This document shows positions 8,698-17,824 of a stretch of DNA of 64,000 bases, in pieces. The DNA lies in the NCBI RefSeq assembly GCF_900129125.1, contig NZ_FQVJ01000015.1, forward strand, positions 20,960 through 84,959. Direction: 5' to 3'. Source of the stretch: Acidocella aminolytica 101 = DSM 11237 (lineage in GTDB: Bacteria; Pseudomonadota; Alphaproteobacteria; Acetobacterales; Acetobacteraceae). Position 1 is the first letter of the stretch. Every line of letters begins with the position of its first letter. The notes below the pieces were generated by a model. That model worked only from the letters and a program-made list of their open reading frames with translations, ran no database searches and had not been told where the DNA came from. A program made the position numbers and the translations under genes.

Positions 8698-9885
8698 ATG
8701 ACCCCGTGGCTGACGGTGATCGGCATTGGCGAGGACGGGCTAGCGGGGCTTTCAGCCGAGGCGAAGGCGGCGCTGGCGGCGGCCGAGTTTGTGTTTGGTG
8801 GGTCGCGGCATTTGGTTTTGGCACAGGCCGGGGCGCGGGGGCGGCATTGGCCGGTGCCGTTTTCGGTGGCGCCGCTTTTGGCGTGCAAGTCCTCACGGGT
8901 GGTGGCGTTGTGCTCGGGAGATCCGTTCTGGTTTGGGGCAGGAAGCGTGCTGGCGGCGAAGCTGGACTCAGGGGAGTGGTGGGCGTTGCCGGCGCCGTCT
9001 AGTTTTTCTCTGGCGGCGGCGCGGTTGGGGTGGCGGTTGGAGCAGGTGGTGTGTCTGGGCCTTCATGCCGCGCCTTTTGCCCGGGCCCGACGGCATCTGA
9101 CCCACGGCGCACGATTGATCTGCCTGTTGCGTGGGGCGGAGAGCGTGGCGGCATTCGCGGCTTGGTTGGAGGCAATGGGGTTTGGCGCCTCGCGGCTTTG
9201 GGTGCTGGAGGCGCTGGGTGGCGCGCGGGAGCGTGTGCTCGCGGGCAGTGTGGCGGAGATTGCCGCCTTAGAGCCGGGGCGTGCGCCGGTGGCCGTGGCA
9301 GTGGAGGTGGCGGGTGGCTTGGGCCTGCCACGCGCGCCAGGGCTGCCAGATGAGCTGTTCGTGCATGATGGGCAGATCACCAAGCGGGCAGTGCGGGCGC
9401 TGACCATTTCGGCGTTGGGGCCAAGACCGGGGGAGCACCTCTGGGATATTGGGCTTGGGGCGGGGTCGGTTTCCGTTGAATGGCTGCTGGCGAGCGGCAC
9501 GGGCCGGGCGAGCGGAGTTGAGGCGGATGCGGCTCGGGCGGCTCGGGCGCAAAGCAATGCCGAGGCGTTTGGGGTGGAGGAGCGGCTGCATGTTCTGCAG
9601 GCCAGCGCACCCGAGGGACTGGACGCGCTGGCCATGCCGGATGCGATTTTTATTGGCGGCGGGGCAAATGCGGCGCTGCTGGAGCGGCTTTGGGCCCTGG
9701 CGCCCGCAGGCACGCGGCTGGTGGCGAATGGGGTGACGCTGGAGAGCGAGGCACTGTTCACCAACTGGGCGGCGGCGAAAGGCGGGGCGCTGCTGCGGGT
9801 GGAGATGGCTGGGGCGGCGCCATTGGGGCGGATGCGTGGTTGGATGCCCGCGCGGCCGGTTTTGCAATGGAGTGTGGTGTTGTGA
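8698..9885 (+). CDS. cobL: Precorrin-6Y C5,15-methyltransferase (decarboxylating) CobL, CbiE-CbiT fusion
   Basis: CobL methylates precorrin-6B at C5 and C15 and decarboxylates the C12 acetate side chain, giving precorrin-8X. The 395-residue protein fuses a CbiE-type corrin methylase domain (about 1-200, starting [14 protein letters not shown]) to a CbiT-type methyltransferase domain (about 215-395) with the SAM-binding [13 protein letters not shown] motif and FIGGGAN. The start at 8698 is preferred over an upstream in-frame ATG at 8647 because it gives the typical N-terminus and is preceded by GGGAGCAAGGGG as ribosome-binding site. Its stop overlaps the cobE start as GTGA. Confidence 0.93.
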   Translation: MTPWLTVIGIGEDGLAGLSAEAKAALAAAEFVFGGSRHLVLAQAGARGRHWPVPFSVAPLLACKSSRVVALCSGDPFWFGAGSVLAAKLDSGEWWALPAPSSFSLAAARLGWRLEQVVCLGLHAAPFARARRHLTHGARLICLLRGAESVAAFAAWLEAMGFGASRLWVLEALGGARERVLAGSVAEIAALEPGRAPVAVAVEVAGGLGLPRAPGLPDELFVHDGQITKRAVRALTISALGPRPGEHLWDIGLGAGSVSVEWLLASGTGRASGVEADAARAARAQSNAEAFGVEERLHVLQASAPEGLDALAMPDAIFIGGGANAALLERLWALAPAGTRLVANGVTLESEALFTNWAAAKGGALLRVEMAGAAPLGRMRGWMPARPVLQWSVVL

Positions 9886-10238
9886 GGGTGGCCGGGCTCG
9901 GGTTTCGCACCGGGGCGAGGTTGGAGTCACTGCGCGACGCTTTGGCGGGCGCGGAAGTGAATGCCCTGGCCACGGTGGCGGACAAGGCGGCGGACCCGGC
10001 TTTGCGCGCGCTGGCGGAGGTGTTGGGGGTGGAGATTATCCCGGTGCCGGCGGAACGGCTGGCGGGGATGGAGACGCTGACGCACTCCGCCCGGGCGTGG
10101 GCGCGGTACAGGACGGGGAGTTTGGCCGAGGCTGCGGCTTTGTGCGCGGCGGGGCCGGGGGCCAGACTGGTGGGGGCGCGCGCGGCCTCGCCCGACAGGT
10201 TGGCCATGGTGGCGATTGCGGAAAGGAGCGGGGCATGA
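9882..10238 (+). CDS. cobE: CobE / CbiG C-terminal-domain protein
   Basis: This small protein (118 aa from a GTG at 9882, or 123 aa from an ATG at 9867) matches CobE, related to the C-terminal domain of CbiG. The [10 protein letters not shown] start and a [10 protein letters not shown] segment are typical, as is the later LTHSARA. CobE is needed for aerobic B12 synthesis in some bacteria, but its chemical role is unsettled. I prefer the GTG start because it overlaps the cobL stop as GTGA, as do other junctions in this operon. Its TGA overlaps cobM (ATGA). Confidence 0.85.
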   Translation: MRVAGLGFRTGARLESLRDALAGAEVNALATVADKAADPALRALAEVLGVEIIPVPAERLAGMETLTHSARAWARYRTGSLAEAAALCAAGPGARLVGARAASPDRLAMVAIAERSGA

Positions 10239-11011
10239 CGGTGCATTTCATCGGCGCGGGGCCGGGGGCGGCGGATTTGCTGACGCTGCGCGGACGGGAT
10301 CTGATCTCGGCGTCGCCGGTGTGCCTGTATGCGGGCTCGCTGGTGCCGGAGGGCGTGCTGGCGCATTGCCCGGCGGGGGCAAGGGTTGTGAATACGGCAC
10401 CGTTGTCTCTGGATGAGATTATCGCTGAGATTCAGGCGGCGGACACGCAAGGGCTGGACGTGGCGCGGCTGCATTCGGGAGACCTTTCCGTATGGTCCGC
10501 GATGGGGGAGCAGTTGCGGCGGCTGCGGATGCTGGGGATTGCGTATGATGTGACGCCGGGGGTGCCGTCCTTTGCGGCGGCAGCGGCGGGGTTGGGGGCG
10601 GAGCTGACGTTGCCCGGCTTGGCGCAGTCCTTGGTGCTGACACGGCTGGGCGGGCGGGCCTCGCCCATGCCGGAGGGGGAGCGCTTGGCGGCCTTCGCGG
10701 CGACGGGGACGACGTTGGCGTTGCATCTTTCCATTCACCGCCTCGTGGATGTGGTGGCGGAGCTCACGCCGTTTTACGGGGCGGATTGCCCGGTGGCGGT
10801 AGTCTGGCGGGCCTCCTGGCCGGATGAGCGGATTGTGCGCGGCACGCTGGCGAGCATCGAGGCGATGATGGCGCCGGAGATTGACCGCACGGCGCTGATT
10901 CTGGTGGGGCGGGTGCTGGGCGCGGAGGTGTTTGAGCATTCACGGCTTTATGCGGCGGATTATGATCGGCGTTACCGGCCCACCGGTCCTCATCCGCATT
11001 TCCCCGCATGA
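10235..11011 (+). CDS. cobM: Precorrin-4 C11-methyltransferase CobM
   Basis: CobM methylates precorrin-4 at C11 to form precorrin-5. The start at 10235 overlaps the cobE stop (ATGA) and gives 258 residues beginning [20 protein letters not shown], an excellent corrin methylase N-terminus. The [19 protein letters not shown] and [13 protein letters not shown] motifs are specific for CobM/CbiF enzymes. The gene ends in an ATGA overlap with cobB. Confidence 0.94.
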   Translation: MTVHFIGAGPGAADLLTLRGRDLISASPVCLYAGSLVPEGVLAHCPAGARVVNTAPLSLDEIIAEIQAADTQGLDVARLHSGDLSVWSAMGEQLRRLRMLGIAYDVTPGVPSFAAAAAGLGAELTLPGLAQSLVLTRLGGRASPMPEGERLAAFAATGTTLALHLSIHRLVDVVAELTPFYGADCPVAVVWRASWPDERIVRGTLASIEAMMAPEIDRTALILVGRVLGAEVFEHSRLYAADYDRRYRPTGPHPHFPA

Positions 11012-12309
11012 AGGGGCTTTTGGTGGCGGCCCCGGCGTCGGGCGCGGGGAAAACGACGGTCACGCTGGGGCTGGCGCGGGCTTGGGCCCGGCAGGGCGTG
11101 GCGGTGCGGCCGTTTAAATCCGGGCCGGATTATATCGACCCGGCTTTTCTTGGGGCGGCGGCGCGGCGGGATTGCTTTAATCTGGATAGTTGGGCGATGG
11201 GGCAGGCCGAGATGGCGGCGCTGGTGGGGCTTGGCGCGGGGAATTTAGCGCTGGCGGAAGGCTCCATGGGGCTGTTCGACGGTGTGGCGGACAAGGGTGC
11301 TGCGGGCAGCGGGGCGTCGGCGGATATCGCGGCGCTGATGGGCTGGCCGGTGCTGCTGGTGCTGGATGCGCGCGGCCAGGCGCAGAGCGCGGGCGCGGTG
11401 GCGGCGGGGATGGCGACGTTCCGCCCAGGTGTGGAGATTGCCGGGGTGATCCTGAACCGCGTGGCGAGCGCCCGGCACGAGGCGCTGTTGCGGGTGGGGC
11501 TGCGTGAAGCCGGGCTGCGTGTGTTCGGCGCGTTGCCCAGGCAGGAAAACGTGACCGTGCCGGGGCGGCATTTGGGGTTGGTGCAGGCGGCGGAATTGCC
11601 GAGGCTGGAGGCGTTGCTGGAGAGTGCGGCGGATCTGGTCAGTCAATATTGCGACATTGAGGGGCTGCGCGCGGTGGCGGCGGGGCGCGAGCTGGGGGCC
11701 GAGGCGCTGCGGGCCACGCCGCCAGGGCAGCGCGTTGCGTTGGCGCGGGATGCGGCGTTTTCCTTTCTGTATCCGCATTTGCTGGCGGGGTGGCGCGCGG
11801 CGGGGGCGGAGATTTTGCCGTTTTCGCCGTTGGCGGATGAAGCCCCCGCGCGGGATGCGGATGTGTGCTGGTTGCCCGGCGGCTACCCGGAGCTTTATGC
11901 CGGTCAACTGGCGGGGGCGCGAAAGTTTCTGGCGGGGCTTCGGGAATTTGCAACGATAAAGCCGGTGCATGGGGAGTGTGGCGGCTATATGGCTCTGGGC
12001 GAAGCGCTGGTGGATGCGGATGGCATCAGCCATGAAATGGCGGGGCTGCTGGGGTTGTGTACATCTTTTGCGAAACGCCGGATGCATCTGGGGTATCGGC
12101 GGGCCACGCTGAACGCGCCGTTGCCGGGCTATGCGGCGGGGGCCATGTTGGCGGGGCATGAGTTTCATTACGCCTCGATTTTGGAGCAGCCGGATGCGCC
12201 CTTGGCGGAGGTGATGGATGCGAACAGCAAGCTGGTGGCGGAAACGGGATCGCGGCGCGGGCGGGTGTCCGGGAGTTTTTTTCATTTGATCTCGGCGGTA
12301 ACAGCGTGA
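11008..12309 (+). CDS. cobB: Hydrogenobyrinic acid a,c-diamide synthase CobB
   Basis: CobB amidates the a and c side chains of hydrogenobyrinic acid using glutamine and ATP, producing the substrate of the cobaltochelatase. The 433-residue protein has an N-terminal dethiobiotin-synthetase-like ATPase domain with the P-loop [15 protein letters not shown] (about residues 6-20) and [10 protein letters not shown], and a C-terminal class I glutamine amidotransferase-like domain with [11 protein letters not shown] and the nucleophile Cys in [13 protein letters not shown]. Overlaps cobM (ATGA) and cobF (GTGA). Confidence 0.94.
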   Translation: MKGLLVAAPASGAGKTTVTLGLARAWARQGVAVRPFKSGPDYIDPAFLGAAARRDCFNLDSWAMGQAEMAALVGLGAGNLALAEGSMGLFDGVADKGAAGSGASADIAALMGWPVLLVLDARGQAQSAGAVAAGMATFRPGVEIAGVILNRVASARHEALLRVGLREAGLRVFGALPRQENVTVPGRHLGLVQAAELPRLEALLESAADLVSQYCDIEGLRAVAAGRELGAEALRATPPGQRVALARDAAFSFLYPHLLAGWRAAGAEILPFSPLADEAPARDADVCWLPGGYPELYAGQLAGARKFLAGLREFATIKPVHGECGGYMALGEALVDADGISHEMAGLLGLCTSFAKRRMHLGYRRATLNAPLPGYAAGAMLAGHEFHYASILEQPDAPLAEVMDANSKLVAETGSRRGRVSGSFFHLISAVTA

Positions 12310-13058
12310 CGGCGCGGCTTTGCCTGATTGGCATTGGAACGGGGAATCCTGAGCATCTGACGCTGGAGGCGGTAAAGGCCATGCGCGCGGCGGATGTAAT
12401 TCTGATTCCCCGCAAGGGGGCGGACAAGGCGGATCTGGCGGCGCTGCGCCAGAGCATCTGCGCGGATGTTCTGGGTGATGACACAGCCAGGCTGGTGGCG
12501 TTCGATCTGCCGGTGCGTGATGCCGCTAACCTGGATTACCGTGCCGGGGTGGAGGCGTGGCACGACGCCATTGCCGCCTGCTGGAAACAGGTGCTTGACA
12601 GCACCTTGCCGCAAGGCGGTGAGGCGGCGCTGCTGGTGTGGGGGGATCCCTCTCTTTACGACAGCACTTTGCGGATTGCGGCGCGGTTAGGGCTGAAGGT
12701 GCGGGTGGTGCCAGGGATTACCTCCATCCAGGCGCTTACAGCAGCGCATGGGATGGTGCTGAACGAGATCGGTGCGCCGTTTCTGGTGACCACGGGGCGG
12801 CGGTTGCGTGAGGGCGGCTGGCCGCAAGGGGTGGAGACGCTGGTGGTGATGCTGGATGGCGGCTGCGCGTTTCAAACCCTGGCGCCGAAGGGGGTGGAGA
12901 TTTGGTGGGGGGCTTATTTGGGCATGGCGGCGCAGATTATCCTTTCCGGGACGCTGGCGGAGGCTGGGCCTGAGATTATCCAGGCGCGCAAAGCGGCGCG
13001 GGCGGTGCATGGATGGATCATGGATATTTACATCCTGCGATGGACCGGGGCGGTTTGA
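12306..13058 (+). CDS. cobF: Precorrin-6A synthase (deacetylating) CobF
   Basis: CobF methylates precorrin-5 at C1 and releases the extruded acetyl group, forming precorrin-6A; it is found only in the aerobic route. The product is 250 aa from a GTG start that overlaps the cobB stop as GTGA. It has the corrin methylase opening LIGIGTGNPEHLTLEA, the WGDPSLYDSTLRIA loop and VVPGITSIQAL. It is the last gene of the cluster: its stop at 13056-13058 abuts the convergent nsrR gene with no gap and no evident terminator. Confidence 0.92.
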   Translation: MTARLCLIGIGTGNPEHLTLEAVKAMRAADVILIPRKGADKADLAALRQSICADVLGDDTARLVAFDLPVRDAANLDYRAGVEAWHDAIAACWKQVLDSTLPQGGEAALLVWGDPSLYDSTLRIAARLGLKVRVVPGITSIQALTAAHGMVLNEIGAPFLVTTGRRLREGGWPQGVETLVVMLDGGCAFQTLAPKGVEIWWGAYLGMAAQIILSGTLAEAGPEIIQARKAARAVHGWIMDIYILRWTGAV

Positions 13059-13484
13059 TTATTGCACGGTCAGGATCTGGCGAAGCTGCGCGGGGCGGCC
13101 CTTGGCGATAATGTCGGCCAAGCTGTAACGGTCCAGCGCCAGGAAAAATTGCCCGACGGCTTCTCGCAGGGCGCAGGTCATGCCGCAGGCGGGGGCCAGG
13201 ATGCAGGAGCCGCAGCCGACCAAGTCGATCTGCCCCTCGGTATGGCGCAGAAGCTGGCCGATATTGATCTCTGCAGCAGGGCGGGCCAGACGGATGCCAC
13301 CGCCGCGCCCGCGCAGGCTGTGTATGTACTCAGCCCCGGCGAGGTCGCTCACCACCTTCATCAGATGGTTTTGGGAGATGCCGTAAGCCTGGGCGATTTC
13401 ATGGATCGAGCAGAGGCGGTCCGCGTGGGTGGCCAGATATAGCACAACCCTGACCGCATAGTCTGAAAACTGGGTCAGGCGCAT
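13059..13484 (-). CDS. nsrR: Rrf2-family NO-sensing repressor NsrR
   Basis: A 141-residue Rrf2-family regulator starting MRLTQFSDYAVRVVLYLA, with a winged HTH in the first 65 residues. C91, C94, C100 and C104 lie in CGSCILAPACGMTC; aligned to E. coli NsrR (C91, C96, C102) they provide the three ligands of an NO-sensitive Fe-S cluster, followed by the ALREAVGQF and YSLADI segments shared with NsrR. The start at 13484 is the usual family N-terminus; a further in-frame ATG at 13505 would lie inside the operator. It is divergent from a globin-hmp pair with two NsrR-type boxes between, so it very probably represses itself and those genes until NO destroys the cluster. Confidence 0.9.
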   Translation of the reverse strand: MRLTQFSDYAVRVVLYLATHADRLCSIHEIAQAYGISQNHLMKVVSDLAGAEYIHSLRGRGGGIRLARPAAEINIGQLLRHTEGQIDLVGCGSCILAPACGMTCALREAVGQFFLALDRYSLADIIAKGRPAQLRQILTVQ

Positions 13485-13496
13485 GGTGGGTCCATA

Positions 13497-13519
13497 AAGA
13501 TGCATTCCACTTGCATGTT
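13497..13519 (-). promoter_or_regulatory. NsrR-type operator (nsrR-proximal)
   Basis: This 23-base site reads AAGATGCATTC, one central base, ACTTGCATGTT, which fits the 11-1-11 inverted-repeat consensus of NsrR operators (AAGATGCATTT-N-AAATGCATCTT) with few mismatches. It is centred about 24 bases upstream of the nsrR ATG, which suggests autoregulation. Confidence 0.75.
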
Positions 13520-13534
13520 TTTTGGGTCTTCAAT

Positions 13535-13557
13535 AAGATGTATACATAATGCATCTT
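13535..13557 (+). promoter_or_regulatory. NsrR-type operator (globin-proximal)
   Basis: The second 11-1-11 inverted repeat in the same interval reads AAGATGTATAC, one central base, TAATGCATCTT. The symmetry extends three bases on each side (AATAAGATG ... CATCTTATT, 13532-13560). It is centred about 27 bases before the globin ATG at 13573. It is probably the operator of the globin-hmp operon. Confidence 0.8.
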
Positions 13558-13572
13558 ATTGGGTCGTTTGTC

Positions 13573-13971
13573 ATGGAAATCGTTGAAGGTCTCGACGAGC
13601 CAAATCTGACCGCGCTGGTTGAGCGGTTTTACGCACAGGTGCGTGTGGACCCCGTGCTGGGGCCGGTGTTCAACATGGCGATTGCCGATTGGCCCGCGCA
13701 TTTGCGTAAGCTCTCGGCGTTCTGGTCCTCGGTGATGTTGGGGTCGGGGCGGTATAAGGGGCAGCCCGTGCCGGCCCATATGCGCCACCGGGCGGAGATT
13801 GATCCAGCCATGTTCGAACGCTGGCTGGGCCTGTGGGAAAGCAGCGCCCAGGTCTGCCTGCCGCCGCCAGCCGCATCGGCGGTGGTGGCCAAGGCGCGGC
13901 TGATCGCCTGCAGTTTGCGGATGATGCTGTTTCCATTGCCGCTCCGGGATGTTGCTGTTTCCCGTTCCTGA
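13573..13971 (+). CDS. Group III truncated hemoglobin
   Basis: A 132-residue globin of the truncated group III (trHbP-like) type: the N-terminal FYAQVRVDPVLGPVFN, the DWPAHLRKLSAFWSSVMLGSGRYKG segment and HMRHRAEIDPAMFERWL, which carries the presumed proximal histidine, are family hallmarks. The physiological role of this group is not firmly established; NO/O2 chemistry or electron transfer has been suggested. Here it precedes hmp by 24 bases and sits behind an NsrR-type operator, which supports a role in nitrosative stress. The start at 13573 is preferred over an in-frame ATG at 13549, which lies inside the operator palindrome. Confidence 0.88.
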   Translation: MEIVEGLDEPNLTALVERFYAQVRVDPVLGPVFNMAIADWPAHLRKLSAFWSSVMLGSGRYKGQPVPAHMRHRAEIDPAMFERWLGLWESSAQVCLPPPAASAVVAKARLIACSLRMMLFPLPLRDVAVSRS

Positions 13972-13995
13972 AAATTTTAAAAGGATAATTCTGTC

Positions 13996-15165
13996 ATGCT
14001 GACGCCTGAGCAGACCGCGATCATTAAAGCCACCGTGCCATTGCTGGAAACAGGCGGCGAGGCGCTGACGACGCATTTTTACAAGGTGATGCTGGGTGAA
14101 TACCCGCAGGTGCGGCCGCTGTTTAATCAGGCGCATCAGGCCAGCGGCGCCCAGCCTCGCGCTTTGGCCAATAGCGTGTTGATGTACGCGAACAATATCG
14201 ATAAATTGCAGGCGTTGGGGCCGCTGGCGGCGCAGATTATCAACAAGCATGTGGCGTTGCAGGTTCAGCCGGAGCATTACCCGATTGTTGGCGCCTGCCT
14301 GCTGCGGGCGATCCGCGAGGTGCTGGGGGCGGAAATTGCGACGGATGCGGTGATCGACGCTTGGGGGGCGGCGTATCAGCAATTGGCTGATCAGCTGATT
14401 GGCGCCGAGGCGGGGATTTACGACCAGCTTGCCGCCGCGCCGGGCGGTTGGCGTGGGGGGCGGGCGTTCCGCGTTGCTCGCAAAGTGGCGGAAAGTGCGG
14501 AGATCGCGTCGTTTTACCTGGAGCCAGTGGATGGCAAGCCTGTGCTGGATTTCACGCCTGGGCAGTATTTGGGCGTGCAGCTGATGATTGACGGGCAGGA
14601 GGTGCGGCGCAATTATTCGCTCTCCGCCGCCGCCAATGGGCGCAGCTACCGGATTAGCGTGAAGCGCGAGCCGCATGGCTTGGCGTCTGGTTTCCTGCAC
14701 GACCAGGTTCGGGAGGGCGATGTTCTGGAGGTGTTTCCGCCCGCCGGAGATTTTGTGCTGCGGGACGGGGACAGCCCGCTGGTGCTGATTAGCGGCGGGG
14801 TTGGCGTGACCCCGACCCTGGCCATGGCGGAAGCGGCCCTCGCCGATGGCAAGAGGGATGTGACCTTTCTGCATTATGCCCGCAACAAAAACGTGCAGGC
14901 GTTTAAGGAGACGTTGGAAGGCTGGGCCGCGCGGTATCCGCGTTTCCGCGGCGTGACGGTGTATGAGCAAGGCGACAGTGACGTGCGGGGACGCCCAGAG
15001 ATCGGGCATCTGCAACGCTATCTGCCGGAGGGGTTGGATTGCGATGTGTATTTCCTGGGGCCGAAACCGTTTATGGCGGCGATCAAGAAATCCCTCACAG
15101 CGCTGGGGCTGCCGGAGGAGCGGCTGCGCTATGAGTTCTTCGGCCCGGCGGAAGTGCTGGATTAA
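13996..15165 (+). CDS. hmp: Flavohemoglobin / nitric oxide dioxygenase Hmp
   Basis: Hmp converts NO and O2 to nitrate with NAD(P)H. The 389-residue protein has an N-terminal globin domain (1-140) with proximal histidine H85 in INKHVALQV and YPIVGACLL after it, a FAD-binding ferredoxin-reductase domain with RNYSLS (about 204-209), and a NAD-binding domain with GGVGVTP. AGGAT lies a short distance before the ATG. It follows the group III globin gene by 24 bases and both should be under NsrR control. It converges on the P-type ATPase gene with a 10-base gap. Confidence 0.96.
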   Translation: MLTPEQTAIIKATVPLLETGGEALTTHFYKVMLGEYPQVRPLFNQAHQASGAQPRALANSVLMYANNIDKLQALGPLAAQIINKHVALQVQPEHYPIVGACLLRAIREVLGAEIATDAVIDAWGAAYQQLADQLIGAEAGIYDQLAAAPGGWRGGRAFRVARKVAESAEIASFYLEPVDGKPVLDFTPGQYLGVQLMIDGQEVRRNYSLSAAANGRSYRISVKREPHGLASGFLHDQVREGDVLEVFPPAGDFVLRDGDSPLVLISGGVGVTPTLAMAEAALADGKRDVTFLHYARNKNVQAFKETLEGWAARYPRFRGVTVYEQGDSDVRGRPEIGHLQRYLPEGLDCDVYFLGPKPFMAAIKKSLTALGLPEERLRYEFFGPAEVLD

Positions 15166-15175
15166 CGCCGTGTGA

Positions 15176-17824
15176 TCAGCCGAGCGGGGGATGGCCCGCT
15201 TGGCGTCTGCGGACCCATTTCACGGTTTCCAGCAGTATGAAGATCAGGCTGGAGGCGCCGATGGCGAGCGCCAGCTCAGCCAGGGTGAGGGGCTGCGCGT
15301 TGAAGACTTGGTTGAGGCCGGGCGTGTAGATGACCGCCAGCTGCAGAAAAAATGTGAGCAGCACCGCGCCGAGCAGCTTTTTGTTCGACAAAAGACCTTG
15401 CTGGAACAAGGAAATATGCGAGGAGCGGATGGCCATGACCTGCCACATCTGCACCAGGGTGAGCACGGTGAACACCATTGTTTGCCAGTGCGTATCCTGC
15501 GCGCGGATGGCGGCGGCCTGGGTGAGCAACGTGATGGCGGCCATGATCAGTCCGGTCCAGATGACTTCAAACCCCATGCCGCCGGCGAACAGCCCTTCAC
15601 GCGGGGGGCGTGGCGGGCGGGACATGATGTCCGCTTCCGCTGGTTCCGCCGCAAGGGCGAGGCCAGGCAGGCCGTCTGTGACCAGATTGATCCAGAGGAT
15701 CTGAATGGGAAGAAGCGGCATAGGCAGGCTGAAGAACGGAGCGAGAAAGATCGCCCAGATTTCGGCGGAGTTGCAAGCCACCACAAAGCGGACGAATTTA
15801 CGGATATTGTCGTAAATCCGCCGCCCCTCGCGCACCGCCGCGACGATGGTGGCGAAATTATCGTCCAGCAGCACAAGACTTGCTGCTTCCCGGGCGACAT
15901 CCGTGCCGCCTTTGCCCATAGCCACGCCGATATCGGCGCGGGCGAGGGCAGGGGCGTCGTTCACGCCGTCGCCAGTCATGGCGACGATCTCCCCATTGGA
16001 CTGCAGGGCGGTGACGATGCGGATTTTCTGCGCGGGATCGACACGGGCATAGATGTTGGTCCGCGCTACATGGCGGCGCAGGGCGTTGTCATCCATCGTT
16101 TGCAGATCGTGCCCGGTCAGGACGGCCGCGCCGTTGATGCCGTCATCGGGGATGCCCAGCGCGCGGGCGATGGCGCGGGCGGTGGCGGGATGGTCGCCGG
16201 TGATCATCACGGGGCGTATGCCCGCCTGACGGCAGGTGGCAACCGCGATGGCGGCTTCCGGACGGGGCGGGTCCAGTAGCCCGGCGAGGCCGAGAAATTC
16301 GAGTTCAGTTTCCAGGGCGGCCGGGGAGGGAGAGGGGGTGGCGTGGGGTTTGCGGGCGATGGCGAGCACGCGCAGCCCGTTGGCCGCCATGGCGGCGGCT
16401 TGCTGCATGATGACGTTGGCGTCGGCGGGCTGGGCACCCGGGATCGTGGTGCAAAGCGGAACCACGGCCTCCGGCGCGCCTTTGGTGTAGCTGACCAGCC
16501 GCCCGTCTTTCTGGTGCAGCGTGGTCATGCGTCGCCGTTCTGAATCGAACTGGCGTTCAGACACCCGGGGCCAATGGGCGCGTTCAGCGGGTACGTCGAA
16601 CCCGGCGGCGGTGGCGGCGTGCCATAAGGCGGTTTCCGTGGGGTCGCCCAGCAGGGTACCGGTTTCGTCCAGGGTGGAATCGTTGCACAGCAGAATGGCG
16701 CGGAGCAACTCGGACGTTGCGTGGGTGTCCTGATGCAGCGCTGTGGCGGTGAGGGGGCCGCTGGGCGTCCAGACCTCGATCAACTGCATGTCATTCAGGG
16801 TCAGGGTGCCGGTTTTGTCCGAGCAGATGGTGGTGACGGAGCCCAGTGTTTCCACGGCGGGCAGGCGGCGGACAAGGGCTTTGGCCTGGGCCATCTGTGA
16901 GGCGCCCAGCGCCAGAAGCACCGTGACCACGCCGGGCAGAGCCTCAGGGATCGCGGCAACGGCGAGGCTGAGGGCGGTGAGCAGCATCAGCAAGGGAGCT
17001 TCGCCGCGCAGCAGGCCGGTGATGAAGATTAGGGCGCAGATAACCAGCGCCGCGGTGGCGATCTGGCGGCCAAACTGCGCCAGACGCAGTTGCAGCGGCG
17101 TGCGGCCGGGGGGTGCACCTTCCAGCATCGCGGCGATTTTGCCGAGCTCGGTTTCCATGCCGGTGGCGGTGACCACCCCGCGCCCCCGGCCGCTGAGGAC
17201 CAGCGTGCCTTTATACGCCATGCAGAGACGCTCCGGCAGTAAGGTGCCGGGGGGTGAGGCGGGTATTTGCTTCAAGACCGGGGTTGATTCTCCGGTGAGG
17301 GCGGCTTCGCCCATTTGAAGCCCGGCAATCTCCAGAAGCCGCAGGTCGGCGGGGACGGCGTTGCCGGCCTCTAGCAGAACCAGATCCCCCGGCACCAGCG
17401 CTGTCGCGGGCAAGGTTTGGGGGTGGCCGCCGCGCAGAACCGTGGCGGTGGGTGCTGTCATGCGGCGCAGCGCGGCGACGGCGTTGGCGGCCCGGACCTC
17501 TTGCAGGAAGCCGACAACTGCGTTGAGGATGACGATGGCCAGGATTACGGCTGTGTCTTCAATATTGCCAATGATGCCTGAGAGTATGGCGGCGCCGATG
17601 AGAAGCATGATCATGAAATCGCCAAACTGGGCGACCAGTATGGACAGGCGGCTTCGGGATTTGCCCTCCAAAATCTCATTCAGCCCATATTGGCGGGCGC
17701 GGGCGGCGGCGGTTTCGGGGCTTAGCCCTTCCGCGGGGTCGCTTTGCAGCGCGGTCAGCGCTTCCTCAGGCGGCAGGGTGTACCACGCCGTCGCCTGAGG
17801 GGCGGGCGGTTTAGCGTGCGCCAT
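15176..17824 (-). CDS. P2-type cation-transporting ATPase (Ca2+-ATPase-like)
   Basis: A P-type ATPase of 882 residues from the chosen start at 17824 (MAHAKPPAPQA). It has a cation-ATPase N-terminal domain, the TGES actuator motif, the phosphorylation site CSDKTGTLT, the hinge MTGDGVNDAPAL, and PEALP in M4 (AVAAIPEALPGVVTV) as in SERCA-like Ca2+ pumps (PEGLP). About ten membrane segments are expected. The chosen start overlaps the end of the upstream antiporter gene by 14 bases; a longer frame to 17872 would overlap more and looks less likely. Calcium (or Mn2+) export is the best guess given the antiporter beside it, but the ion cannot be fixed from sequence alone. Confidence 0.88.
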   Translation of the reverse strand: MAHAKPPAPQATAWYTLPPEEALTALQSDPAEGLSPETAAARARQYGLNEILEGKSRSRLSILVAQFGDFMIMLLIGAAILSGIIGNIEDTAVILAIVILNAVVGFLQEVRAANAVAALRRMTAPTATVLRGGHPQTLPATALVPGDLVLLEAGNAVPADLRLLEIAGLQMGEAALTGESTPVLKQIPASPPGTLLPERLCMAYKGTLVLSGRGRGVVTATGMETELGKIAAMLEGAPPGRTPLQLRLAQFGRQIATAALVICALIFITGLLRGEAPLLMLLTALSLAVAAIPEALPGVVTVLLALGASQMAQAKALVRRLPAVETLGSVTTICSDKTGTLTLNDMQLIEVWTPSGPLTATALHQDTHATSELLRAILLCNDSTLDETGTLLGDPTETALWHAATAAGFDVPAERAHWPRVSERQFDSERRRMTTLHQKDGRLVSYTKGAPEAVVPLCTTIPGAQPADANVIMQQAAAMAANGLRVLAIARKPHATPSPSPAALETELEFLGLAGLLDPPRPEAAIAVATCRQAGIRPVMITGDHPATARAIARALGIPDDGINGAAVLTGHDLQTMDDNALRRHVARTNIYARVDPAQKIRIVTALQSNGEIVAMTGDGVNDAPALARADIGVAMGKGGTDVAREAASLVLLDDNFATIVAAVREGRRIYDNIRKFVRFVVACNSAEIWAIFLAPFFSLPMPLLPIQILWINLVTDGLPGLALAAEPAEADIMSRPPRPPREGLFAGGMGFEVIWTGLIMAAITLLTQAAAIRAQDTHWQTMVFTVLTLVQMWQVMAIRSSHISLFQQGLLSNKKLLGAVLLTFFLQLAVIYTPGLNQVFNAQPLTLAELALAIGASSLIFILLETVKWVRRRQAGHPPLG

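Noticed and set aside
13549..13572. Upstream ATG as start of the globin gene
   Set aside because: It lies inside the inverted repeat of the NsrR-type operator; the ATG at 13573 gives the family N-terminus.
13399..15015. 538-codon minus-strand frame across the globin and hmp genes
   Set aside because: Overlaps two well-supported genes and the NsrR operators; no recognisable protein features.
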